64,000 nucleotides of DNA from Hymenobacter sp. GOD-10R (GCF_035609205.1 NZ_CP141184.1:496001-560000); one strand, 5' to 3'; counted from the stretch's first letter, positions 1-8,714 are shown. A program made the numbers and translations. Notes: generated from the letters alone by a model not told the origin.

Positions 1-2
1 TG

Positions 3-1331
3 AAGAAACTAAAGGGCAACATCGGCATCGGGCACGTGCGCTATACCACGCAGGGCTCCAACGACGCCGACCTAGCTCAGCCGTTCACCACCAGCTACCC
101 GTTTGGGCTGGCAATGGTGCACAACGGCAACGTCATCAACTTCCGAGATGCGGCTAAGCGCCTGCACGAGAAGTACCACGTGTTGCCTAAAACGAGCAAT
201 GACTTGGAGCTCATCATGTACACCTTCGCCTCGGAGCTGCGCATCAAAGACCTCGACCACCTCTCTGTTGTCGACATCTTCGATGCCGTTGAGACGACGC
301 AAGAACTGGTGAAAGGTGCTTACGCGACCATCACCATGATTGCAGGCCACGGTTTGCTTGCCTTCAATGACCCCAATGGTATTCGTCCGCTGGTGCTCGG
401 GCGTCGTGATACCCCTGATGGGCCGATCTACGCCTTTGCTTCTGAGTCCACTTGCTTCGACTACCTAGGGTTTGAGTTCATCAAAAACGTGGGACCGGGA
501 CAGGCAGTGTTCATCGACAAGAACTTCCAGGTTCACTACAAGAACCCGTACAATTTGCCAAAGGCGTTTTGCGTATTTGAGCATATCTACTTTGCCCGCG
601 AAGACTCTACCATTCACGGGCGCTTAGTGGCTCGTGAGCGGGTACGGCTGGGTAAGATGCTAGGCCGTAAAGTATTGGAAGCGGGGCTAGAGCCAGATAT
701 GGTGATTGACGTGCCATCTTCCGGCTACTTTGCTGCCTCTGGGCTTGCTGAAGCTATTGGCGTTCCGTATCGCCGCGCGATGGTGAAGAACAACCATATG
801 GGTCGTTCGTTTATCGTGAGCAGCCAAGCTGGGCGCGAAGACATCGTGAAGAAAAAGCTCAACCCCATTCGGGCGTTTGTGGAAGGTAAGAAGATAGCTG
901 TGGTCGACGACAGCATCGTGCGCGGCACTACTTCCCGGCGCATTGTGCGAATTCTGCGTGAAGCTGGTGCGAAGGAAGTTTACTTTATTTCTTCCGCTCC
1001 GCCCATTGTGAGTCCCTGCATCTACGGCATCGATATGGCCATGAGCACGGATCTGATTGCCGCTAACCACACAGATGAGGAGATCTGCCAGTTCATTGGC
1101 GCTGACCGAGTTATCTACCAAACTTTGGAAGACTTGCAAGAGTTGTTCAGTGAGGAGCGCGGCCATGGCGGCAGTTGCTTCGCCTGCTTCTCCGGTAAGT
1201 ATCCGACCGGTGATGTGAGCCGCTACCTGCGTCACATTCAAGAAGAGCGCGAAAGCCACCGCAGCAAGAAAGACCGCGAAGAGGCGAAGACGTCTGTTAG
1301 CGCCAAAGCACCTGCTGCAACGGAACACTAA
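3..1331 (+). CDS. purF: Amidophosphoribosyltransferase, 5' end cut by window
   Basis: Catalyses the first committed step of purine synthesis: transfer of glutamine amide nitrogen to PRPP to form 5-phosphoribosylamine, in the cytoplasm. The reading frame is open from base 3, so the start codon and the N-terminal catalytic Cys lie outside the window; the GTG at 36 is internal, inside the glutaminase motif GIGHVRYTTQG. The PRPP-binding motif VVDDSIVRGTTSRRI lies near bases 900-945. The C-terminal SCFACFSGKYPTGD resembles the Cys pair that binds the [4Fe-4S] cluster in Bacillus-type PurF, so this is probably the iron-sulfur type. purM follows on the same strand after 138 bases that contain a long inverted repeat. 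Family identification is secure. Confidence 0.97.
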   Translation, partial: KKLKGNIGIGHVRYTTQGSNDADLAQPFTTSYPFGLAMVHNGNVINFRDAAKRLHEKYHVLPKTSNDLELIMYTFASELRIKDLDHLSVVDIFDAVETTQELVKGAYATITMIAGHGLLAFNDPNGIRPLVLGRRDTPDGPIYAFASESTCFDYLGFEFIKNVGPGQAVFIDKNFQVHYKNPYNLPKAFCVFEHIYFAREDSTIHGRLVARERVRLGKMLGRKVLEAGLEPDMVIDVPSSGYFAASGLAEAIGVPYRRAMVKNNHMGRSFIVSSQAGREDIVKKKLNPIRAFVEGKKIAVVDDSIVRGTTSRRIVRILREAGAKEVYFISSAPPIVSPCIYGIDMAMSTDLIAANHTDEEICQFIGADRVIYQTLEDLQELFSEERGHGGSCFACFSGKYPTGDVSRYLRHIQEERESHRSKKDREEAKTSVSAKAPAATEH

Positions 1332-1349
1332 TTTTAAACCAACCTAGCT

Positions 1350-1445
1350 GTCATGCTGAGCTAGCTGAAGCATCTCTACCGCCAAAATAGCTTCTGACGT
1401 TAGTCCGACGAAGCGGTAGAGATGCTTCGGCTAGTTCAGCATGAC
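1350..1445. repeat. Long intergenic inverted repeat (copy A, purF-purM)
   Basis: Arms at 1350-1382 and 1413-1445 (33 bases each) pair with two mismatches around a 30-base loop. The outer end reads GTCATGCTGAGC and the inner part GAAGCATCTCTACCGC. The same sequence, slightly changed, recurs at 40291-40388, and the outer end recurs at 25741-25852. It lies between two co-directional purine genes, so it is not a simple end-of-operon terminator, and there is no T-run after it. Confidence 0.85.
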
Positions 1446-1469
1446 ATTCTTTTATTAACCTAGCACTGC

Positions 1470-2567
1470 ATGTCCTCTTCTGAAAAACCCGCCGGCTACG
1501 ACATCGACCTCGGCAACGAATGCTCCCGCAATGCTTACGCCTGGTCGAAGAAAACCTTCGCCAATCGTGCTGGTAAGCCTGGCGAGCCAGCCCAGGATCT
1601 TGACGGCGGCTTCTCGAACGAAATTCGCTTTGGCAACGCCCGCCTCGGCATCAGTTCCGATGGCATTGGCACCAAGATCGAAGTGGCCGAGCGCGTGGGT
1701 AAGTACGACACCCTAGGGTACGACTTAGTGGCCATGACCGCCGACGACCTCATCGTGGGAGGCTTCGTGCCAACTAATATCTCTAACATCATCGACGTGA
1801 ACACGCTCGATTACAGCGTAATCGACGAGCTGATGCGCGGCCTGCACGATGCCTGCAACTTCTCTGAAATTGCCATTACGGGCGGCGAAATTGCGGAGCT
1901 AGGTAATCGGATCGGCGGCTGGGCAGGTGCACGCATGAACTTCAACTGGTGCTCGACGGCTATCGGTAGTCTGCATCCTAGCTTGGAAAAGCCGCTCAGT
2001 GGTGCGGCCGTGCAAGCCGGCCAAGTGGTCGTAGCCCTCCGCTCACCCTCGTTCCGCTCTAATGGCTTTTCGCTGGCGCGTCGCACTTTGCAAAACTTGT
2101 TTGGTGATGCTTGGCACCAAGCTAGCTACGATGGCTCCGACGCCGCCGAAATGGGCCACACCTGGGGCGAAGCGTTGCTGGCGCCGTCGCTCATCTATTC
2201 GCCCGGCGTAACGAGCGTACTCAACGCTGGTTTGCCGCTGTATGCCGCTGCGCACATTACCGGCGGAGGCATCGCTGACAACTTCAAGCGCGTGTTGAAA
2301 AATGGCGTTGGAGCTGAGCTAAATAACTTGTTCGAACCACTTCCTGCCATGCAGCGCCTGACGGAGCTAGCCGGCATCACACCCGCCGACGCTTACCTCT
2401 ACTGGAACATGGGCAACGGCATGCTGCTCGTGACCGACGAAGCAGCAGCTGAAGGTGTCGTTGCGCAGCTCCGCGGTAAAGGCTACCAAGCACAAGTAGC
2501 TGGTCGCATCACAGCCGAGTCAGGCATTCGGCTGAAGGTAGAAGCAGGTGATTTGAGCTACGAGTAA
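1470..2567 (+). CDS. purM: Phosphoribosylformylglycinamidine cyclo-ligase (AIR synthase)
   Basis: Converts FGAM to 5-aminoimidazole ribonucleotide with ATP, the fifth step of purine synthesis, in the cytoplasm. The 365-residue protein is slightly longer than the usual 340-350. The ATP/substrate loop GISSDGIGTK is near residues 60-70, followed by DLVAMTADDLIVGGFVPTNI and the glycine-rich ITGGEIAELGNRIGG; a second TGGGIADN segment sits in the C-terminal half. These are characteristic of the PurM/ThiL superfamily. It is co-directional with purF, but the 138-base gap and inverted repeat leave open whether the two share a transcript. A strong hairpin follows 16 bases after the stop. Confidence 0.95.
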   Translation: MSSSEKPAGYDIDLGNECSRNAYAWSKKTFANRAGKPGEPAQDLDGGFSNEIRFGNARLGISSDGIGTKIEVAERVGKYDTLGYDLVAMTADDLIVGGFVPTNISNIIDVNTLDYSVIDELMRGLHDACNFSEIAITGGEIAELGNRIGGWAGARMNFNWCSTAIGSLHPSLEKPLSGAAVQAGQVVVALRSPSFRSNGFSLARRTLQNLFGDAWHQASYDGSDAAEMGHTWGEALLAPSLIYSPGVTSVLNAGLPLYAAAHITGGGIADNFKRVLKNGVGAELNNLFEPLPAMQRLTELAGITPADAYLYWNMGNGMLLVTDEAAAEGVVAQLRGKGYQAQVAGRITAESGIRLKVEAGDLSYE

Positions 2568-2583
2568 GCACCAAGAGCTCTAG

Positions 2584-2627
2584 AACAAAAGCGTCTGTCA
2601 TCCTTCGGGGCGACAGACGCTTTTGTT
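2584..2627. terminator. Bidirectional hairpin terminator, purM / HMA gene
   Basis: Perfect 16-base stem, 2584-2599 with 2612-2627, and a 12-base loop. The right arm ends in TTTTGTTTT and the left arm begins AACAAAA, so it can terminate purM on the plus strand and the convergent small metal-binding gene on the minus strand. Confidence 0.85.
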
Positions 2628-2638
2628 TTAGAGCTAGG

Positions 2639-2854
2639 TTAAGCCTGTACCGGCTCGATGTCGAAGCCGGCTTGCGACACGGCTTTCATCACTAATTCCG
2701 GAATGACGTTTTCGCCTTCGACGGTCAGGATTTTGGTGGGGTTGTTTGTGTCAACGTTCCATTTTTCGACGCTGGCTTCGGCATCGAGGAAAGGCGTTAC
2801 AGCGCGCAAGCAATTAGCGCAGTTGATGCTAGTTTTGAATTTTAGGGTAGACAT
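2639..2854 (-). CDS. Heavy-metal-associated (HMA) domain protein, copper-chaperone-like
   Basis: A 71-residue protein that is a single ferredoxin-like HMA domain. It begins MSTLKFKTSINCANCLRAV; the CxxC pair in NCANC at residues 12-15 is the usual Cu(I)-binding site, although the common GMxCxxC context is altered to SINCANC. The C-terminal half (ILTVEGENVIPELVMKAVSQAGF) fits the strand-helix end of the fold. Such proteins pass copper or other soft metals to partner ATPases, or act as cytosolic buffers. No ATPase or metal regulator lies beside it, so the partner is unknown. A short palindrome lies 78 bases upstream. Confidence 0.8.
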   Translation of the reverse strand: MSTLKFKTSINCANCLRAVTPFLDAEASVEKWNVDTNNPTKILTVEGENVIPELVMKAVSQAGFDIEPVQA

Positions 2855-2931
2855 GACAAGTAAGTAGTTAAAGCGCTGAATAACCTAGGAACCTAGGTGC
2901 AGCGGGAAGTTGCGGGTATAACAGCAGATTC

Positions 2932-2945
2932 AATACAAATGTATT
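2932..2945. promoter_or_regulatory. Short palindrome in the divergent HMA / DUF4262 gap
   Basis: AATACA-AA-TGTATT is a perfect 6+6 inverted repeat in the gap between two divergent genes. ArsR/MerR-type metal regulators bind sites of this general form, which would suit the neighbouring metal-binding gene, but a 12-base palindrome can also occur by chance. Confidence 0.25.
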
Positions 2946-3028
2946 AGCAACAGCCAAGAGAAGCGGTACAGACTTTGGCTGGTGGAGTGCAGAGTTTTGG
3001 GTTACTTCGTGTAGAACCTACCAAACCT

Positions 3029-3784
3029 ATGTCACACGAGGAACCCACTCTACGGCCGGAAGACAGAATTAAGAGCGATGTAGATAAGTATGGCTGGCAC
3101 ATTGCGTTGTTTGAAGCGGATACCGCTACGCCTGCTTTCGCTTATACCATTGGCCTGTGGAAGAACTTTCAGCATCCGGAGGTTATCACGTTTGGGCTTC
3201 CACTACCTGCTATGCATGCGCTTCTGAGTGGGGCCGCAGAACTAGTTAAGGGCAACCAGCCCCTGGCACTTGCTACGGATAATTTCGATTTCTTAGATGG
3301 CTTGCCGGTGCAGTTTCGTCGTGTGGAAGAGGAGAATCTTGGCGATTACCTTGGGTATGCACGTTGGTACTACAACTTCGAGCAATTCCCAGCTATTCAG
3401 CTGCTTTGGCCCGACGAGCAGAGCAAGTATCCTTGGGATGCTGAGCATGATGAGCGCTACAAGTTCTCGCAGCCATTATTAGAGCATAAGCTTGACTTTA
3501 AGTTCTTTGAGGAGCGGAATACTGCCGTTTTTGTTGCGCAGCAAGTCTTCAAAGAGAATAAACCTATTCTCCGGGTACGCCATGATGAGGAAGACGGTGC
3601 TTGGCAATTTCTAACCGATGCGCCGGCCACCACCGATACCATTATGCTTGTAGCCTTGGAGCAAGTCGTAAAGCACGATCCCACAATCAACGCCTTATTC
3701 GACTTGCCCACGGGGCAGTCCGCCTTCCGAGAGTTTGTTGGCGGCGATTGGAAAAGGGTGGAGGTTACAAAAAGGGAAGGATAG
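3029..3784 (+). CDS. DUF4262 domain protein
   Basis: About 251 residues if it starts at the ATG at 3029; a TTG start at 2975 would add 18 residues that look unlike the family. The N-terminal half (KYGWHIALFEADTATPAFAYTIGLWKNFQHPEVITFGL) matches the DUF4262 family, small proteins of unknown biochemical function with a conserved YTIGL-x(4)-HPE segment. The C-terminal half is acidic and aromatic (ARWYYNFEQFPAIQLLWPDE). No signal peptide or membrane segment is visible, so it is presumably cytosolic. It converges on pncB with only three bases between the stop codons and no room for a separate terminator. Confidence 0.75.
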   Translation: MSHEEPTLRPEDRIKSDVDKYGWHIALFEADTATPAFAYTIGLWKNFQHPEVITFGLPLPAMHALLSGAAELVKGNQPLALATDNFDFLDGLPVQFRRVEEENLGDYLGYARWYYNFEQFPAIQLLWPDEQSKYPWDAEHDERYKFSQPLLEHKLDFKFFEERNTAVFVAQQVFKENKPILRVRHDEEDGAWQFLTDAPATTDTIMLVALEQVVKHDPTINALFDLPTGQSAFREFVGGDWKRVEVTKREG

Positions 3785-3787
3785 ACG

Positions 3788-5272
3788 CTACGCCGGCCGC
3801 TGCGGGCGCTTCTCCAGAATCAAATTCGTGCGGAACGTGTTTAGTCCTTCTTCCAAGCCCACGGGGTACGTGTGCGGGTTCAGGAAGCGGCGGATACTTG
3901 GATCAAGTGAGTTCACCTCTCGTTGCACCCGTTCGCGGCTTTCCTGCAAGCTAGGTAGCGTCATCACGAGTTGGCCTTCACGAAACACTGGCTCCAGCAA
4001 TTCCCGGAACGTGGTGGAGCGCACCGGGCGGCGGCGCGTAGGATCTAATGGGTCTATGATGGTAAGTTGCTCGGGCAGCGGCTCGGCGATGTTGTAGAGC
4101 ATGTCGGCACGAGCCTGGCCCTTTTCCGTTTCAAAACGACGCACTTGCAAAATGCCGGGAATGCTGGTTTTGGCGAGCTGCTCCGAGATTTTCACGGTGA
4201 AGTCCCAGTCGCTGTCGTCGGCTTTGCGCAGGGCTGCTAGCTTGTATACACCGCCCAGCGCTGGCTGGTCGTAGGCCGTCACGAGCTTCGTGCCCACGCC
4301 CCACGTATCGATGCGGGCGCCCTGGAGCTTAAGGCTGGTGATAAGGTTCTCGTCGAGGTCATTGCTGGCCACGATGCGCGTCTTGTGGAATCCCGCCTCA
4401 TCGAGTAAGGCGCGCGCTTCGCGGCTGAGGTAAGCTAGGTCACCCGAGTCGAGACGAATACCGGCTAGCTCGTGGCCTTGGGCCCGCATCTGGCGTGCCA
4501 CCGCAATAGCGTGGCGCACGCCTTCCAGGGTGTCGTAGGTATCCACCAAAAAGACCGAATCATCTGGGAAAGCCTCGGCGTAGGCCGTAAAGGCGGCTTC
4601 CTCGTCCTCAAATGACATCACCCAGCTGTGCGCATGCGTACCCCGCACCGGAATGCCGAAGCGTTGGCCCGCTAGTACGTTGGAAGTAGCATCGGCGCCG
4701 CCTAGGTAAGCAGCACGGCTCGCCGAAAGGCCACCATCGAACCCCTGCGCTCGGCGCAAGCCAAACTCCAGCACTAGGTCGGAGCCGGCGGCTTCGCGGA
4801 TGCGGGCCGTTTTGGTGGCAATTAGCGTTTGGAAGTTGATGAGCGTAAGCAGCGCCGTTTCGAGTAGTTGCGCCTGAAGCAACGGGCCTTTCACTCGTAC
4901 CAGTGGCTCGTTAGCGAAAACGACCGTGCCCTCCGCAATTGCATCCACGTCACACGTGAACTTCAGGTCGCGCAGGTAATCCAGGAAGCCTTGCTCAAAC
5001 ATCGGAACACCTTTCGAGCCTTGTAGGCTAGCTAGGTAGGTAAGGTCGTCCTCCGAAAAGCGAATGTTTTCGAGCCAATCGACGGCATACGCTAGGCCGG
5101 CGCACACGGCGTAACCACCATTGAACGGCGGCTTGCGGAAGTAGAGGTGGAAAACGGCTTCCCGATCTTGCATGCCTTTTTTCCAGTAGCCGTAGGCCAT
5201 GGTGAGCTGATACAAATCGGTAACGAGGCTAAGTGAGGGGGCGTACAGGCCGGAGAGCGGAGCAGGGTTCAT
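3788..5272 (-). CDS. pncB: Nicotinate phosphoribosyltransferase
   Basis: Joins nicotinate and PRPP to make nicotinate mononucleotide in the Preiss-Handler NAD salvage route, cytoplasmic. The 494-residue length is usual for the longer NAPRTase class. It starts with SLVTDLYQLTMAYGYWKKG, the family signature, followed by FRKPPFNGGYAVCAGL; GTHAHSWVMSF carries the histidine region thought to be autophosphorylated, and GIRLDSGDLAYLS and IVASNDLDENLI form the phosphoribosyl-binding barrel loops. It is monocistronic by position. Identification is secure. Confidence 0.95.
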   Translation of the reverse strand: MNPAPLSGLYAPSLSLVTDLYQLTMAYGYWKKGMQDREAVFHLYFRKPPFNGGYAVCAGLAYAVDWLENIRFSEDDLTYLASLQGSKGVPMFEQGFLDYLRDLKFTCDVDAIAEGTVVFANEPLVRVKGPLLQAQLLETALLTLINFQTLIATKTARIREAAGSDLVLEFGLRRAQGFDGGLSASRAAYLGGADATSNVLAGQRFGIPVRGTHAHSWVMSFEDEEAAFTAYAEAFPDDSVFLVDTYDTLEGVRHAIAVARQMRAQGHELAGIRLDSGDLAYLSREARALLDEAGFHKTRIVASNDLDENLITSLKLQGARIDTWGVGTKLVTAYDQPALGGVYKLAALRKADDSDWDFTVKISEQLAKTSIPGILQVRRFETEKGQARADMLYNIAEPLPEQLTIIDPLDPTRRRPVRSTTFRELLEPVFREGQLVMTLPSLQESRERVQREVNSLDPSIRRFLNPHTYPVGLEEGLNTFRTNLILEKRPQRPA

Positions 5273-5385
5273 GCGAAAACAGTTGGCAACAGACCGGCAA
5301 CATACGCAATTAGCCGCGCTTAGGTGCCAGACTGCAAAAGTCCCGGTTTATTCCGCAATTTGAACTACTGTTTGCTTTTACTTTT

Positions 5386-6069
5386 ATGCCCCGTGTCGCC
5401 TCATCTTTTCGTCCGTTTCATCACCTAGGTTCTGTCTCCTCCCAATTGCGGCTAGGGCTAGGACTAAGTGTTGGGTTGGCGGCGTTCTTCTTCACGCCAC
5501 CATATCTACACCCTATTACGCGGTGGGTGACAGCCTGGGACGGATTTGCTTTTGCTACGCTAGTTGTCATTTGGAGCAGCATTACTACCAGTGATGTCAG
5601 TCGTATTCGCAGTGTGGCTACCGCCGAAGATCCTGGCCGGATTCTCTCTTTTAGCTTTGTGCTGGTAGGGGCCGTGGCTAGCTTGCTGGCGGTGGCGGTA
5701 CTGTTGCGCATCATGCATGCTTCGCCTGGGCACGTGATGCGAATGCAGATAGCTTCGTCGGTGACGGCAGTTGTTTGTGCGTGGTTGCTGCTGCACACCA
5801 TCTTCACGCTGCGCTACGCGCACCTGTACTACGACCCCGATGTGGACGGGAGCGAAGGAGGCCTAGAGTTTCCTGGTGCTGAGAAAGAGCCCGACTATCT
5901 AGATTTTGCCTATTTCTCCTTCGTGATTGGCATGACGGCCCAAACCGCCGACATCAGCATAAGTGGCCGCACGCTGCGCCGCATGGCCCTGTTGCACGGC
6001 ATCTTAGCGTACGGCTTCAATACGGCTATCATTGCCCTCAGCATCAGTAGCCTAGCTAGCGTGCTCTAA
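5386..6069 (+). CDS. DUF1345 inner-membrane protein
   Basis: A 227-residue predicted membrane protein with about five hydrophobic segments (LRLGLGLSVGLAAFFF, AWDGFAFATLVVIWSSI, ILSFSFVLVGAVASLLAVAVL, a segment near residues 125-145, and the C-terminal LLHGILAYGFNTAIIALSISSL). The end FVIGMTAQTADISISGRTLRRMALLHGILAYGFNT is typical of DUF1345, a family of unknown function. It converges on the STAS gene pair; the gap holds only a weak hairpin. Confidence 0.85.
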   Translation: MPRVASSFRPFHHLGSVSSQLRLGLGLSVGLAAFFFTPPYLHPITRWVTAWDGFAFATLVVIWSSITTSDVSRIRSVATAEDPGRILSFSFVLVGAVASLLAVAVLLRIMHASPGHVMRMQIASSVTAVVCAWLLLHTIFTLRYAHLYYDPDVDGSEGGLEFPGAEKEPDYLDFAYFSFVIGMTAQTADISISGRTLRRMALLHGILAYGFNTAIIALSISSLASVL

Positions 6070-6106
6070 ACGTAGTAGAAAGGAACTGTAGCTTTCTCTC
6101 GGGGAC

Positions 6107-6508
6107 TTACTCATGCGTAAGCCAACTCATCGGTAAAGTGCGCGCGTGGGCGTACCTCGATACGCGTTGGGCATGACAGTACGTGTCGGCGTCGAGCAAG
6201 GTGGGCACGATGGTGGGTGGTTGCGCCGGACTGGCATCTACCAACTCTTGTTCTATAGCAGGCTCTAAGTGGCAAAGTATCAACTGGATGCCCCGTTTCG
6301 TGAACTGCTGATGATAATGTAGCAGCACTTGACACGTATGCGTGCTAAGCTGGTGAAGCTCGCTACAGTCAATCCAAACACTGGGTTTGCCACTATGAGC
6401 CGCACCAAATAGTGCCTGCGCTAGGGGTACGCTCCCAAGGGTGTGGCGCTCGGGGGCTAAGATCAGCAAGTAACTCTCCGGCAGGATTTCGCGGTACACC
6501 TCCCTCAT
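6107..6508 (-). CDS. STAS-like domain protein (second of a tandem pair)
   Basis: A 133-residue protein whose core (SLLILAPE, PSVWIDCSELHQLSTHTCQVLLHYHQQFTKRGIQLILCHLEPAIEQEL) follows the STAS fold of anti-sigma-factor antagonists: strand, helix, and a DCSxLxxLSTxxxxxLL segment where the phosphorylatable Ser/Thr sits. It is a divergent paralogue of the next gene upstream, 45 bases away (compare VWLDCRQLTHMDYRGLRVLL). The extended C-terminal tail of about 35 residues is not part of the domain. No anti-sigma kinase or phosphatase is adjacent, so the signalling partner is not known. Confidence 0.6.
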   Translation of the reverse strand: MREVYREILPESYLLILAPERHTLGSVPLAQALFGAAHSGKPSVWIDCSELHQLSTHTCQVLLHYHQQFTKRGIQLILCHLEPAIEQELVDASPAQPPTIVPTLLDADTYCHAQRVSRYAHARTLPMSWLTHE

Positions 6509-6553
6509 AATCGGCTAAGAACAAAGAAGTAAGTAGTGAGTGTGACGGTCCGG

Positions 6554-6898
6554 CTATAAGCCTTTCTGATCAGGACCGTTGTAAGCCTCGGCGGGAAGAA
6601 GGGTAAGCAGCGAAGCTAGCCCGGAAGCATCGAGGCGCTCTTGCACAGCAGGTTGTAAGCCGCATAGCAACAGCGTGGTACCCATGGCCTCAAATCGAGG
6701 CAAGAACTGGAGGAGCACACGCAGACCGCGGTAATCCATGTGCGTAAGCTGGCGGCAGTCAAGCCACACGCGGTGAGCGCCGCACTGAGCCGCTTCCACC
6801 AGTAGCGTTGTCAGCCTGCTGACATTTTCGTCACCTAAGCACGCCCCTCGGAGCCGGAGCAGGAACTGATCAGACTTCATTAGCTTGTCGAAATCCAT
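6554..6898 (-). CDS. STAS-domain protein (anti-sigma-factor antagonist-like)
   Basis: A 114-residue single-domain protein. The segments FLLRLRG, HRVWLDCRQLTHMDYRGLRVLLQFLPRFEAMGTTLLLCGLQPAVQERLDASGL fit the STAS family of SpoIIAA/RsbV-type antagonists. At the usual phospho-acceptor position (DCxxLxxMDSxG) the residue is Tyr (MDYRG) rather than Ser or Thr, so partner switching by Ser/Thr phosphorylation may be lost or changed. It is probably co-transcribed with the shorter-range paralogue downstream. Function is inferred from fold only. Confidence 0.7.
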   Translation of the reverse strand: MDFDKLMKSDQFLLRLRGACLGDENVSRLTTLLVEAAQCGAHRVWLDCRQLTHMDYRGLRVLLQFLPRFEAMGTTLLLCGLQPAVQERLDASGLASLLTLLPAEAYNGPDQKGL

Positions 6899-7149
6899 AG
6901 TGCGCTGGTTTAGCGGTGGAAGTCTGATTTCCGGCGTGACTCTTATCTACTTTTCTCATGACAAAGATAGATAGGTCCCCCAGGCAAGCATAGGCGTAAA
7001 ATACTGGTTTATTGCTCTATTTATCTGAAAATGAGTACGTATAAACAACCACTTGATCGAACTCAGCTGTAGGGGACTATTGGCAAGACCCTGGCCCACG
7101 CTCATTGCACCAGATGAGAAGGGCAGGGCCTTGCTTTATTTCAATAGAC

Positions 7150-8700
7150 CTAGCTTTCATCCACAGCCGCTAGGTCTTGGTTGCTGGGGCCATTGAGCAA
7201 ATGCCCGTAGGCGTCGAAGCGGGAGCCGTGACAGGGGCAGTCCCAGCTACTCTCTACACCGTTCCAGTGAACCACGCAACCTAGGTGAGGGCAGATGGCC
7301 GAGCACGTGTGCGTTTGACCTTGCGGGTCGCGGTACACAGCTACTTTCGTAAGGCCCCGTCGCAACACAGCGCCGCTACCCGGCTTGATTTCTTCTTCCT
7401 GCGAAACGTCGCCGCCCGTCAGCAGATCGGTGTACTCGGCCGCCACGTTTACGTTTTCGACGATAAACTCCTTAAGCGCCGTGGGACGGAACGTTACGCG
7501 ACCTGGGTCATAAAGCTCCTCCCAAGGTGTTTGGCGACCCTGAATCAAGTCGGCAACAATCATAGCACCTAGGGTGCCGTGGGTCATGCCATGACCCGAG
7601 TCGCCGGTGATGATGTACACGTTTTCGTCGTCCAATGGATTCCGGCCTGCATACCCTAGGCTGTCACTCGGTTCCATCACCTGGCCCGACCAGCGGTAGT
7701 CGATGCTTTCAATCATCGGAAAGTGCTCACGTGCCCATTCTTCCAAGCAGCGGAAGCTTTCTTCTGGCACGCCCTGGCCAGTTTTGTGGTCTTCGCCACC
7801 TACCAAAAGCAGATCGTACGAAACGCCATCAGGTTCGCCGGGTACCTCCTCCAAGCGGATGTAATGGTACGGGTCGGGCGTATCCCAATACAGGGCCTTG
7901 GTTACGGAGCCGTGCGGAATGCGAGCGGCTATGGCATACGTTCGGTAGGGGTGCTGCTTAGTGTGCATCACCACTCGGTCGTTCACAGGCGTGTTGGTAG
8001 CCACCAGCACGGCTTTGGCCGTCACCTTAGCGCCACTAGCCGTCGTTACGCTAGCTGACTTACCGCCTTTTACCTCACTCACGTGTGAGTGCGTGAAAAT
8101 ACGGCCGCCGAGTCGCGTAATAGCGTCCACCAACCCGTGCAAATACTTGATGATATGGAATTGCCCTTGGTTGGGAAACTCCAAACATTCACCTGTTTGA
8201 AACCCTTTGGTGGGCGAGTTCGATAATCGCCGGACACCTGTAAGGCCCGCGTGGTGGGCAGCCTCTAGTTCCTCATCTAGCTCTTGCCGGTCGCCATCTT
8301 TCGGTAGAAAAAGGTAACCATTGACGCGGGCAAAATCGCAGGCAATATGTTCTTCCCGCACAATGTCATTGATCAGATCAATAGCGCCGCCGTGGCTCTG
8401 GGCAGCAATGCGGGCACCGGATTCGCCGAACAACTCCTCCAGCGTCGTGTAGCGGTCGTCGAGGGCGTTGGAAAGATGAGCGGTGGTGCGGCCGGTTTCG
8501 CCACTACCTAGCTTGCCGCTTTCCAGCACAACTACGTTGCGCCCTTCGCGCGCGAGCAGGTAAGCGGTGGTAAGGCCCGCAATACCTGCGCCTACCACCA
8601 CCACATCGGCGGTAATATTCTCGGTAAGTGCCGGAAACTCGGCCAGGGAAGGCGCGGTATGCAGCCACGAGGGCTGCGTAGAAGCGGAAGTTTCTTTCAT
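7150..8700 (-). CDS. FAD-dependent oxidoreductase with C-terminal Rieske [2Fe-2S] domain
   Basis: A 516-residue fusion. The N-terminal DAO-type oxidoreductase has the dinucleotide fold VVVVGAGIAGLTTAYLLA (GxGxxG at residues 37-42) and the FAD-contact GDSGHGMTHGTLGAMIV near residue 385. The C-terminal Rieske domain has CPHLGC (470-475) and CPCHGSRF (488-495): Cys470, His472, Cys488 and His491 would bind the cluster, with Cys475 and Cys490 as the usual disulfide pair. This architecture is common in Bacteroidota and soil bacteria, but the substrate is unknown. A bulged hairpin terminator separates it from the cyanophycinase-like gene upstream, so the two are probably separate transcripts. Confidence 0.92.
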   Translation of the reverse strand: MKETSASTQPSWLHTAPSLAEFPALTENITADVVVVGAGIAGLTTAYLLAREGRNVVVLESGKLGSGETGRTTAHLSNALDDRYTTLEELFGESGARIAAQSHGGAIDLINDIVREEHIACDFARVNGYLFLPKDGDRQELDEELEAAHHAGLTGVRRLSNSPTKGFQTGECLEFPNQGQFHIIKYLHGLVDAITRLGGRIFTHSHVSEVKGGKSASVTTASGAKVTAKAVLVATNTPVNDRVVMHTKQHPYRTYAIAARIPHGSVTKALYWDTPDPYHYIRLEEVPGEPDGVSYDLLLVGGEDHKTGQGVPEESFRCLEEWAREHFPMIESIDYRWSGQVMEPSDSLGYAGRNPLDDENVYIITGDSGHGMTHGTLGAMIVADLIQGRQTPWEELYDPGRVTFRPTALKEFIVENVNVAAEYTDLLTGGDVSQEEEIKPGSGAVLRRGLTKVAVYRDPQGQTHTCSAICPHLGCVVHWNGVESSWDCPCHGSRFDAYGHLLNGPSNQDLAAVDES

Positions 8701-8714
8701 AGCGTAGTAAGTTG

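Noticed and set aside
687..1328. 213-codon open frame on the minus strand within purF
   Set aside because: Antisense shadow of a clear purF reading frame, with no recognisable domain.
7082..7135. Possible hairpin terminator downstream of the FAD/Rieske gene
   Set aside because: GGCAAGACCCTGGCCC and GGGCAGGGCCTTGC pair only with gaps, the loop is long, and there is no T-run on the minus strand.
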